Assembly: GCF_021390335.1 (NCBI RefSeq)
Contig: NZ_JAJUXK010000002.1
Coordinates: 248,001-312,000, forward strand
Length of the DNA stretch: 64,000 nt
Direction: 5' to 3'
Source: Dyadobacter sp. CY343
GTDB taxonomy: Bacteria; Bacteroidota; Bacteroidia; Cytophagales; Spirosomataceae
This document shows positions 55,712 through 63,269 of the stretch, piece after piece (within the stretch, counting starts at the first letter, position 1; every line of letters starts with the position of its first letter). The notes under the pieces are model-generated. The model was not told where the DNA came from. It made no database searches and was given only the letters and a program-made list of their open reading frames with translations. A program made the translations under genes and the position numbers.

Positions 55712-56114
55712 TGTTTTCCAGAATTTCCAGATAATGCGGATTGGTCATAATACCCAGGATATTGCCGAACGGATCCACTACTGCGGCTGTCACGAATCCT
55801 TCACCACGCTCTATAATGGGTTGGTATTCAGTTGCTCCGAGTGAAAGCAGCCTTTCCAATGTGCCGGAAAGATCGTCAACATGCCAGGAAGTGATCGCGC
55901 CTGCGGGCTTACCGGCAGCACCGGGCGGGGCGTACTGAGCGTCGATGATGCCAATTTCATTTTGATAATCACCTATCCGAAACTCGGAATAGCCTGGTTT
56001 GTTGTAATAAGGCTCAATGCCAAAAACCTTTGTGTACCAATCGATTGCAGCCTTGTGGTCGGCGGCATAAATAGTCATTGTTCCAAATCCCCGAAATCCG
56101 TTTGATCCAGCCAT
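55701..56114 (-). CDS. VOC family protein
   Basis: A 137-residue vicinal-oxygen-chelate domain (TMTIYAADHKAAIDWYTKVFG, ITSWHVDDLSGTLERL, VDPFGNILGIM). The usual metal-site residues are only partly kept: I see His in SWHV but no clear C-terminal Glu. It may be a binding rather than catalytic member. It is first in a two-gene unit with the YdeI-like gene. Confidence 0.85.
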   Translation of the reverse strand: MAGSNGFRGFGTMTIYAADHKAAIDWYTKVFGIEPYYNKPGYSEFRIGDYQNEIGIIDAQYAPPGAAGKPAGAITSWHVDDLSGTLERLLSLGATEYQPIIERGEGFVTAAVVDPFGNILGIMTNPHYLEILENNGN

Positions 56115-56355
56115 CTTGTTTTTGTTTAGTTGATCAGTTACTGATATTCAAAGTAAAGCACGCGGTATGACAACAGTCTGTCAGGAGTATGTTGATCTTT
56201 TAAAAAATTGCATCAATCTTTTTTCAGCCATCAGAAATTTTAATCAAAAAACGGAAAAACTTAATCGTTACCCGTAAATTTTGGTACAAAAACAGTATTT
56301 TGTTGAAGCATTGCAATTTTCGCTTTATCAATTCCTGAATCAAACTGCCGGACTT

Positions 56356-57495
56356 ATGCGCTTACGTTTCCGAATTTCAGTCTTGTTGTTCATCATATTC
56401 GCTGCGGCGTTCGGTAATGCAGGCGGCGCAATGCGTGCAGATCAACCCGAGACCTTAAAAATCGGCGCGGCTGCTCCCGATTTCAATTTGTTGGGTACAG
56501 ATGGAAAGCGTTATTCTCTCAAAAGTTTTGCGACTGCAGATGTTCTGGCAATCGTCTTTACCTGCAATCACTGTCCCACCGCACAGGCCTACGAGGAGCG
56601 CATTAAAAAATTGACCTCGGATTTTAGAGCAAAAAAAGTGGCGGTAATTGCGATTTCATCCAACGATCCCAAAGCAATCCGGCTCGATGAGCTGGGGTAT
56701 ACGGATCTGAGTGACACTTACGACGATATGAAGATCCGGGCGAAAGATATGTCCTACAATTTTCCTTATCTATATGATGGGGACGATCAGAAAACGGCGC
56801 TCGCATACGGCCCGGTCGCAACGCCGCACATTTTTATATTTGACAAAAACCGCAAGCTACAATATCATGGAAGGATCGATGATGTGGAGAAGCCGACGGG
56901 TACACCTAATAATTTGGACGCCAGAAATGCAATAGAAGCGTTGGTTGCAGGCAAGCCGGTTCCGGTTGCTTCTACAAAAACATTCGGCTGCTCGATGAAA
57001 TGGGCGGAGAAAGAATCGGGAGCGCAAAGCGAGCAGGCAGCCTGGGCCAAAGAACCCGTGAAGCTGGAAACGATCGATGAAGCGGGTTTAAAGGAATTGA
57101 TTAAAAATAAAACTGATAAGCTCCGGCTGATCAACGTTTGGGCGACGTGGTGCGGCCCTTGCGTTACTGAATTTCCGGATTTTATGACAATGCATCACAT
57201 GTACCGCGGCAGGGATTTCGAGTTTGTATCCATCAGCGCAGATAGTCCGGATAAGAAGGCAAAAGCGTTGAAATTTTTGCAGGGAAAATACGCTTCCAAC
57301 CCTAATTACATTTTTAATGTGGAAGATAAATATAAGCTGATCGAGGCAGTAGACCCGAAATGGCAGGGCGCTTTACCTTATACATTGCTTGTGGAGCCGG
57401 GTGGCAAGATCGTGTATTCGCAGCAAGGGCCGATTGATCCGGCGAAAATGAAGAAAATGATTGTCGAGAATAAATATGTAGGCAGATTTTACTAA
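56356..57495 (+). CDS. Exported protein with two thioredoxin-fold domains
   Basis: A 379-residue exported protein. Signal peptide to ~25. The first thioredoxin/AhpC-TSA-like fold (~35-195) has the CNHC redox pair (FTCNHCPTAQAYEERI). The second (~245-370) is TlpA-like with WATWCGPC and a cis-Pro segment GALPYTLLVE. Tandem folds with two CxxC sites suggest a periplasmic thiol relay. ATG 56356 starts the signal peptide; the frame is open further up. It precedes the sugar isomerase gene by 28 bases, so the two are co-transcribed. Confidence 0.86.
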   Translation: MRLRFRISVLLFIIFAAAFGNAGGAMRADQPETLKIGAAAPDFNLLGTDGKRYSLKSFATADVLAIVFTCNHCPTAQAYEERIKKLTSDFRAKKVAVIAISSNDPKAIRLDELGYTDLSDTYDDMKIRAKDMSYNFPYLYDGDDQKTALAYGPVATPHIFIFDKNRKLQYHGRIDDVEKPTGTPNNLDARNAIEALVAGKPVPVASTKTFGCSMKWAEKESGAQSEQAAWAKEPVKLETIDEAGLKELIKNKTDKLRLINVWATWCGPCVTEFPDFMTMHHMYRGRDFEFVSISADSPDKKAKALKFLQGKYASNPNYIFNVEDKYKLIEAVDPKWQGALPYTLLVEPGGKIVYSQQGPIDPAKMKKMIVENKYVGRFY

Positions 57496-57523
57496 CTAAA
57501 CTATTTCAAATTTCTATAAATTC

Positions 57524-58531
57524 ATGGAAGATCAAGACTTATCCAGACGTCGGTTTTTAGGCACTTCGGCGCTGGCAGCCGCAGGTTTCGCGCTGCTTCG
57601 CACACCTGTTATCGGCGCGCCGGCTTATATCAAAAACCTGGGCAAACCCAATTCAATGTTCAATGGCGTGCAGATTGGCGCGATCACCTATTCGTGGCGC
57701 AGTATGCCGCAGGATGCGGAAAGTATATTGAAATACTGCGTTGACTGCAATATCAGCGCGATTGAAATGATGGGTAACACGCCCGAACAATTCGCCGGCG
57801 CGCCCGAAGCACCGCCTCGTCCGAATATGACGCCTGGCCCTGACGGCAAGCGCCCGGAAATGACTGAGGAGCAAAAATCGGCTATGAAAGAATATGGTAC
57901 AAAAATGGCCGAGTGGCGTGCAAAGGTTTCAATGGATAAATTCACGCAGCTGCGTAAGATGTACAATGATGCCGGCGTGAGTATTTATGCTTACAAACCC
58001 AATGCACTAGGCACTAATAATACGGATGCAGAAGTGGATTACGCATTGCGTGCTGCACGGGCGCTGGGTGCGAACCAGGCGACGGTTGAACTTCCGAATG
58101 ATCCGGCTCAAACCAAACGTTTAGGCGATATAGCTGCTAAAAATAAAACTTTTATCGCCTACCACGGCCACACGCAGCAAACGCCAACTTGGTGGGATAC
58201 TGCATTGGGGCAGTCGAAATTCAATGCGATGAATCTGGATATGGGGCACTACGTAGCCGCAGGCTTCGACCCGATCGATCTGATCAATGCGAAACATGAG
58301 CATATCAAAAGCATGCACATCAAAGACCGAAAATCGAAAGCAAACGGCGGCGCAAATCTGGTTTGGGGCACCGGCGATACACCAATTATCCCTGTGCTTG
58401 AACTGATGCGGACCAAGAAATACAAATTCCCGGCAACTATTGAGCTGGAATATGAAATACCGGCGGGCTCGGACGCAGTAAAGGAAACTGCGAAATGCGT
58501 AGAGTTCGCACGAAAGGCTTTGATGGCCTGA
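57524..58531 (+). CDS. Tat-exported sugar phosphate isomerase/epimerase (AP endonuclease 2-like)
   Basis: A 335-residue TIM-barrel protein. DLSRRRFLGTSALAAAG is a classic twin-arginine signal. The xylose-isomerase-like barrel shows metal-ligand candidates in AIEMMGN, TVELPND, AYHGHT, NLDMGH and ELEYEIP. An unusual Pro/Gly-rich insert lies near residues 90-115 (EAPPRPN, TPGPDGKRPEM). The sugar substrate is unknown. It is probably co-transcribed with the double-thioredoxin gene. Confidence 0.87.
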   Translation: MEDQDLSRRRFLGTSALAAAGFALLRTPVIGAPAYIKNLGKPNSMFNGVQIGAITYSWRSMPQDAESILKYCVDCNISAIEMMGNTPEQFAGAPEAPPRPNMTPGPDGKRPEMTEEQKSAMKEYGTKMAEWRAKVSMDKFTQLRKMYNDAGVSIYAYKPNALGTNNTDAEVDYALRAARALGANQATVELPNDPAQTKRLGDIAAKNKTFIAYHGHTQQTPTWWDTALGQSKFNAMNLDMGHYVAAGFDPIDLINAKHEHIKSMHIKDRKSKANGGANLVWGTGDTPIIPVLELMRTKKYKFPATIELEYEIPAGSDAVKETAKCVEFARKALMA

Positions 58532-58552
58532 TTAGGGAATTTTTAGTGGAAT

Positions 58553-58581
58553 GCCGCTGCCGTGAGGTGGCGGCTTTTTTT
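58553..58581. terminator. Intrinsic terminator after the isomerase gene
   Basis: GCCGC (58553-58557) pairs with GCGGC (58570-58574), extended by inner GC pairs, followed by a seven-base T-run, about 20 bases after the stop. Confidence 0.75.
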
Positions 58582-58592
58582 GTTTTGGTCCG

Positions 58593-59003
58593 TTAGTTGA
58601 GCAAGAAGGGGTTAATGATCGTCATGGTGTCTTCCACCACCATTTTGTGCTGCATATCCTCCGAATACAATATATCACAGTTTGCTTCCAAAGCACCTGC
58701 TACGATAATCGCATCAAACAACTGGAAATCATATTTGCTGATCAGCGAAACGGCCAACGTCATAGTTACTCCGCCTATATCAGTGCAAATACAATCCTGC
58801 ATCAGGTTCTTCCACAAATCGGTTACCTGCTCCTTACTAAATCCAAGTTTACGCTTACAGATATTTCCAACCTCGACCAGTACCTGGGGGTTTATCAAAG
58901 GGCTTTGAGATAATAAGTTTTGGGAAATGGAACGCTTGGTTTCGAGAGAATCGAATAAATAGAGGATGACATTCGAATCGAGGAATATCTTATTCGAAGT
59001 CAT
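58593..59003 (-). CDS. PIN-domain toxin
   Basis: A 136-residue PIN nuclease. Acidic centre: D9 (FLDSNVILYLFD), Glu in VLVEVGNI, Asp in LFDAIIVAGAL and SEDMQH near the end. It is not close to the VapC at 54229; it belongs to the PIN_3/other subgroup. It is the second gene of a module with the 73-residue upstream protein (14-base overlap). Toxin activity is inferred. Confidence 0.83.
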   Translation of the reverse strand: MTSNKIFLDSNVILYLFDSLETKRSISQNLLSQSPLINPQVLVEVGNICKRKLGFSKEQVTDLWKNLMQDCICTDIGGVTMTLAVSLISKYDFQLFDAIIVAGALEANCDILYSEDMQHKMVVEDTMTIINPFLLN

Positions 59004-59211
59004 TCGCTTCGTCGCGGTTGAATTTGAATTGAGAGAGATCAGTCTTCGGATATACCGAATAGGTTTTTGCTATCTGATCTTTGCGCTTTTTGCCAAATAT
59101 CGGTGCTTCCTTTTCAACCACAGCAATTACCCGCACATGCTCGCCGACAAAGCTGACAGGAAGATCGAGTGTGATGGATCTGGTTTCGGGGATGATGGTT
59201 TTTGTATACAT
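58990..59211 (-). CDS. Antitoxin-like protein of the second PIN module
   Basis: A 73-residue protein. The N-terminal half is beta-rich (IIPETRSITLDLPVSF, VRVIAVVEKE) and may form an AbrB/DUF2281-like strand-exchange fold; the C-terminal half is charged (KKRKDQIAK, KFNRDEANDFE). Gene order and overlap (antitoxin first) fit a type II module. No known antitoxin family can be claimed with certainty. Confidence 0.65.
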   Translation of the reverse strand: MYTKTIIPETRSITLDLPVSFVGEHVRVIAVVEKEAPIFGKKRKDQIAKTYSVYPKTDLSQFKFNRDEANDFE

Positions 59212-59229
59212 ATCTTATCTCGTTCCGAA

Positions 59230-59286
59230 CAAATCTAAAAAAAATTAACCTAAAAATTTATTCGTACGAAAAATTTCCTACCTTTG
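59230..59286. promoter_or_regulatory. Divergent promoter region with palindromic candidate BlaI operator
   Basis: TACCTTTG at 59279-59286 (plus strand) is a -7 box for blaI; on the minus strand TAGATTTG (59237 to 59230) is a -7 box for the PIN module. Between them lies the perfect 10-base palindrome TTCGTACGAA (59261-59270), set in AT-rich partly symmetrical flanks. It falls between the -33 and -7 positions of the blaI promoter and where the -33 of the other promoter is expected, a place where a repressor would block both. Confidence 0.55.
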
Positions 59287-59313
59287 GTGCGTTGGAAATT
59301 TTTGAACAAAATA

Positions 59314-59679
59314 ATGGAACCTACTAAGTCGGAACTGGAAATATTGCAGGTGCTTTGGGAGCATGGACCTTCGACGGTCCGGTTTGTAAATGATAGGCTG
59401 AATGAGGAGAAACGGGCTGTGCAGTACTCGTCGACATTGAAGCTCATGCAGATCATGGCGGAGAAGGGGATTGTGGTGCGGGATGAGAGTAGCATGAAGC
59501 ACGTATATAGTCCTGCGGAGGCGGAAGATCGTACAAAAAATGCGCTGCTGGAAAAGTTTGTCGATTCGATGTACAAAGGTTCGGCGACGAGCCTGGTGAT
59601 GCAACTATTTGGTAATAAGAAGACTTCGTCTGAGGAATTGGAGGAGATCAAGCGATTTCTGAATAATCTCGAAAAATAA
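59314..59679 (+). CDS. BlaI/MecI/CopY family repressor
   Basis: A 121-residue winged-helix repressor. PTKSELEILQVLWEHGPSTV and YSSTLKLMQIMAEKGIV are the typical DNA-binding segments, and the C-terminal ~50 residues form the dimerisation helices. In this family the repressor is cut by a partner M56 peptidase, which is the next gene (15 bases on). No beta-lactamase is in the window. ATG 59314 starts on the family N-terminus. Its likely operator is the palindrome at 59261. Confidence 0.92.
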   Translation: MEPTKSELEILQVLWEHGPSTVRFVNDRLNEEKRAVQYSSTLKLMQIMAEKGIVVRDESSMKHVYSPAEAEDRTKNALLEKFVDSMYKGSATSLVMQLFGNKKTSSEELEEIKRFLNNLEK

Positions 59680-59694
59680 CTAAATCTGCTGGCC

Positions 59695-61425
59695 ATGGAT
59701 TTAAGCATTTGGAATCAAGCTTTTGTAGAAAAATTCGTCCAGTCAGTTTGTCTGACCCTCATGCATTCGGTCTGGCAGGGGCTGATCGTGGCGGTATTGG
59801 CGGGCCTTATGCTGGTATTTACCCGAAAAGCCCGGCCGGCACTGCGGTATAATTTACTGGCTGGATTGCTGCTAGGTTTCATATTAATCTCAGGTGCCAC
59901 ATTCTGGATTGAAATCATGAGGAATAGCACGGTTGGAATTCCTGATGCGAATGGATTTGTGGGGGAGGGAAGTCAGCCAGTTTTCTTTTACAATACTTCG
60001 AGTGGATCATTTGAGAGCAGTGTAAGGGAGTTTTGGGTGAAGCCGGTGATCGGTTTTTGTACTAAAAATGCGGCGCTGATCGTCACGTTCTGGCTTCTCA
60101 TCTTTATACTCAAATCGGCTACTGCGGCCAGCGGACTTATTTATCTCAGGAAAATAAAAACGCAGCGCGTTTCTGAGCCTGATGTTCAATGGAAAAAGCG
60201 CCTGCATGAGCTTTGCGGAATGCTCGGCGTGTATCAGTCCGTGCAGCTGCTCGAATCCGCATTGGTAAAAGTACCGATGGTGACGGGGTACATAAAGCCG
60301 ATGATTTTGCTGCCGGTCGGGATGTTGTGTAAACTGACTACCTCTCAGGTGGAAGCTATTTTGCTGCACGAACTGGCGCACATCAAGCGCCGCGACTACC
60401 TGGTTAACCTTGTCCAGACCTTTTGCGAAAATGTGTTTTTTTTCAATCCTGCATTACTCTGGCTTTCGAGTCTGATCAGGGAAGAAAGGGAGCATTGCTG
60501 CGACGACCTTGCGATTTCAGTGATGCGCGACAGCAAATCTTTTGTGCAGGCACTGGTGTCTTTTCAGGAATATAATCTCAAAGGTTCGGGCATGGAGCTG
60601 ACTTTTTCAAGAAAGCGTAACCACTTGATGGACAGGATCAAACGCATTATTTATCAAAACAATAAACAATTAAACGCCATGGAAAAATTATTTGTAACAC
60701 TAAGCCTGGTCGCCGTAACGGCATTTTCGGCAGCGATGACGAAAACAGAGACACATTGGAAGCCGGCTATTCCACGCCAGACTGTTGCGCCAGCAGCTGC
60801 GCCCGCACCTTTGTCTAATGTGGCGAAAGCGCCGGTTTATAAGTTGGATACTTTGCCTAAAAAGAAAAGGAAGGCCCAATCCGGAAGTACAATTCACTCG
60901 GCCAATATCTACTCAGAACAGCATAATGTCGGTACCTACCACGTTACCTCTGACGGAAAAGAATATATGATTATTAAGAAAGACGGAAAGCTCGTCTCGC
61001 TGGTGATTGATGGCAAAGAAATTCCGAAAGAACAATATGCCGCTCACGAGACTACGCTGGATCAGATTGAAAAAGAAATCAAAATCGCGCACGAAAAGGC
61101 GGAAATAGAGCGTAAAAAAGCAGATGAAATGCGGGCGAAAGCAGATATTGAACGAGCGAAGGCAGACAAGCAGAGGGAAGAGGCAGATGTGCAGCGCCAG
61201 GAAGCGGATGTAAGAAGGCAGGCCGCCGAAGAACAGAGGAAACAAGCGGACAGGCAGCGCGCACAAGGTGACGAAATGCGCAAGGAAGCTGAAAAAATGC
61301 GCGAGCTGGCGAATCTGAAAAGAATAGAAGCCGACAAAGAAAGGGAACGCGCGGACGAACAAAGGAAATTAGCAGAGAAGAACCGCGAAGAGTACGAAAA
61401 GGAGCGGAGCAGCCGGATCAAATGA
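59695..61425 (+). CDS. M56 (BlaR1-like) membrane metallopeptidase with heptad-repeat tail
   Basis: A 576-residue protein. Four or so membrane helices lie in the first 320 residues; the zinc site is H225-E-x-x-H229 (LLHELAHIKR) with a downstream Glu in EREHCCDD. A helix near 325-345 returns to the periplasm. Instead of the penicillin-binding sensor of BlaR1, the C-terminus has a ~70-residue Lys/Pro linker, then from ~465 a coiled coil of about 14 heptads with an A-D-x-x-R pattern. The trigger it senses is unknown. Pairs with the BlaI-type repressor. Confidence 0.88.
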   Translation: MDLSIWNQAFVEKFVQSVCLTLMHSVWQGLIVAVLAGLMLVFTRKARPALRYNLLAGLLLGFILISGATFWIEIMRNSTVGIPDANGFVGEGSQPVFFYNTSSGSFESSVREFWVKPVIGFCTKNAALIVTFWLLIFILKSATAASGLIYLRKIKTQRVSEPDVQWKKRLHELCGMLGVYQSVQLLESALVKVPMVTGYIKPMILLPVGMLCKLTTSQVEAILLHELAHIKRRDYLVNLVQTFCENVFFFNPALLWLSSLIREEREHCCDDLAISVMRDSKSFVQALVSFQEYNLKGSGMELTFSRKRNHLMDRIKRIIYQNNKQLNAMEKLFVTLSLVAVTAFSAAMTKTETHWKPAIPRQTVAPAAAPAPLSNVAKAPVYKLDTLPKKKRKAQSGSTIHSANIYSEQHNVGTYHVTSDGKEYMIIKKDGKLVSLVIDGKEIPKEQYAAHETTLDQIEKEIKIAHEKAEIERKKADEMRAKADIERAKADKQREEADVQRQEADVRRQAAEEQRKQADRQRAQGDEMRKEAEKMRELANLKRIEADKERERADEQRKLAEKNREEYEKERSSRIK

Positions 61426-61516
61426 TTCTTTGAAAATCGTAGCTGACAAATATCAGCTAAGTAAAAGATCCGAGCGCCTGTATTTTAATGAAAGTAACAA
61501 CGATACCCATTTTACG

Positions 61517-62656
61517 ATGCATCGCAGGACTTTCATTAAAAATACAGGCGCATTTGTTGCTGCCGGGGCCGCAATAACGCCCGGGTTCGCGTTCCAAACG
61601 CCAAATGCCAAGAACAAGCTGCCCAAATGGAAAGGTTTTAATTTACTGGATTTTTTCTCGCCCGATCCGGCATCCGCCCGGAAGCCTACCACCGAAGATC
61701 ATTTCAAATGGATGAGCGACTGGGGTTTTGATTTTGTGAGAGTTCCGATGGCTTATCCTGCATATGTGAAATTTGACAGAACTAAAAATATTACGCCGGA
61801 AGAAGTATATCAGATTGACCAGCAGGCTGTTGATAAAATAGACAAGTTGGTAATGATGGCGCACAAATACAAAATGCACGTGAGCCTCAACCTGCACCGC
61901 GCGCCGGGCTATTGTATTAATGCAGGGTTTAATGAACCTTATAACCTCTGGACGGACCAAAAAGCGCAGGACGCGTTTTGCTTTCACTGGAATATGTGGG
62001 CCAAACGGTATAAAAATGTTTCTTCCCAGCTGATCAGTTTTGACCTGCTCAATGAGCCGAGTATGCGGGAAGATATGAACGATCAGCATTCAAAGAGATC
62101 CTCGGTTCCCGGCGCGACTTATAGAAAAGTCGCACTGGCAGCCCAGGATGCGATCAGAAAGGAAAATCCGAATCATTTGATCATCGCCGATGGAAACGAT
62201 GTGGGCAATTCGGTCATTCCGGAGATTGCAGATCTGGACATCGGGCAAAGTTGCAGAGGCTATCACCCGGGCATTATCTCGCATTACAAAGCGCCCTGGG
62301 CGATGAAAGAAACAAATAACCTGCCCGAAGTAAAGTGGCCGGGACAGGTAGGAGAGCAATACCTCAGCCGCGAAATGCTTGAAAAATACTACAAACCCTG
62401 GATCGAACTGGCCGTGAAAGGGGTGGGAGTGCATTGCGGGGAATGCGGCTGCTGGAACAAAACGCCGCATGCAGTGTTCCTGGCGTGGTTTTCGGACGTA
62501 TTGGATATTCTATCTTCTAACGGAATCGGCTTTTCGCTCTGGGAATTTTCGGGAGATTTTGGCGTACTCAACTCGCGCCGCGACGATGTGGCTTACGAAG
62601 ACTGGCACGGACAAAAGCTGGACAGAAAGCTCCTTAATTTGCTAATGAAATACTAA
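61517..62656 (+). CDS. Tat-exported glycoside hydrolase family 5 protein
   Basis: A 379-residue exported enzyme. HRRTFIKNTGAFVAAGAA is a twin-arginine signal. The GH5 barrel has the acid/base E180 (DLLNEPS) and the nucleophile E309 (HCGECG), with FVRVPMAYP and NLHRAPGY upstream. Family members act on beta-glucans or beta-mannans; the specificity is unknown. ATG 61517 begins the Tat signal; the open frame upstream looks non-coding. It follows the M56 gene by about 90 bases. Confidence 0.9.
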   Translation: MHRRTFIKNTGAFVAAGAAITPGFAFQTPNAKNKLPKWKGFNLLDFFSPDPASARKPTTEDHFKWMSDWGFDFVRVPMAYPAYVKFDRTKNITPEEVYQIDQQAVDKIDKLVMMAHKYKMHVSLNLHRAPGYCINAGFNEPYNLWTDQKAQDAFCFHWNMWAKRYKNVSSQLISFDLLNEPSMREDMNDQHSKRSSVPGATYRKVALAAQDAIRKENPNHLIIADGNDVGNSVIPEIADLDIGQSCRGYHPGIISHYKAPWAMKETNNLPEVKWPGQVGEQYLSREMLEKYYKPWIELAVKGVGVHCGECGCWNKTPHAVFLAWFSDVLDILSSNGIGFSLWEFSGDFGVLNSRRDDVAYEDWHGQKLDRKLLNLLMKY

Positions 62657-62664
62657 TGAGCATG

Positions 62665-63162
62665 TTACTGGTTCAGCTCCCCGAGCAAGCTGCGCAGATT
62701 GAGGGATTTGGTGAACATTTCGATAGAACCATCGGGAAGGTACGTCCAGAGTTCTTTCGGTCTGTCCCAATATAATTCCACGCCATTATTATCAGGATCA
62801 TTGAGATAAAGCGCCTCTGAAACACCGTGATCGCTGGCGCCGGAAAGCGGGTATTCTGCTTTTAAAAGTCTGTCCAGGATTGCTGCCAGGTCTTTTCTGG
62901 TAGGGTATAAAATGGCAGTGTGAAAAAGCCCGACACCATGCTGGGGAGCAGGCGGCGCGTCTTTGCTGTACCAGGTATTCAAACCAATATGATGGTGGTA
63001 ACCGCCGGCGGAAATGAAAACCGCCTGATCGCCGTAGCGTGTAGTAATCTCAAAACCCAACAAGCCACAATAAAAGTCAATAGCACGATCCAGGTCGGCC
63101 ACTTTTAGGTGCACGTGACCAATACGGGTAAGGGCAGGGAGCTTATAATCCTGAGGTTCCAT
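62665..63162 (-). CDS. VOC family protein (catechol dioxygenase-like)
   Basis: A 165-residue protein with one full VOC domain and a C-terminal extension. Metal ligands are visible as His in IGHVHLKV, His in LFHTAIL and Glu in GVELYWDR, the set found in type I extradiol dioxygenases and fosfomycin/glyoxalase relatives. The actual reaction is unknown. It converges on the GH5 gene with 8 bases between stops. Confidence 0.85.
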   Translation of the reverse strand: MEPQDYKLPALTRIGHVHLKVADLDRAIDFYCGLLGFEITTRYGDQAVFISAGGYHHHIGLNTWYSKDAPPAPQHGVGLFHTAILYPTRKDLAAILDRLLKAEYPLSGASDHGVSEALYLNDPDNNGVELYWDRPKELWTYLPDGSIEMFTKSLNLRSLLGELNQ

Positions 63163-63269
63163 GATAGAGTTTTGAGGTTAGCTTTGTAAACCAAATTACA
63201 TTTAGTTGCGGTAAAAAATTCCCCCGCAGCCCTTTAACCCATAGACCAATTACCTCACATTCCTATTTT

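Noticed and set aside
54229..59211. Mobile element bounded by the two PIN modules
   Set aside because: No transposase, integrase, attachment-site repeat or composition shift is evident by eye.
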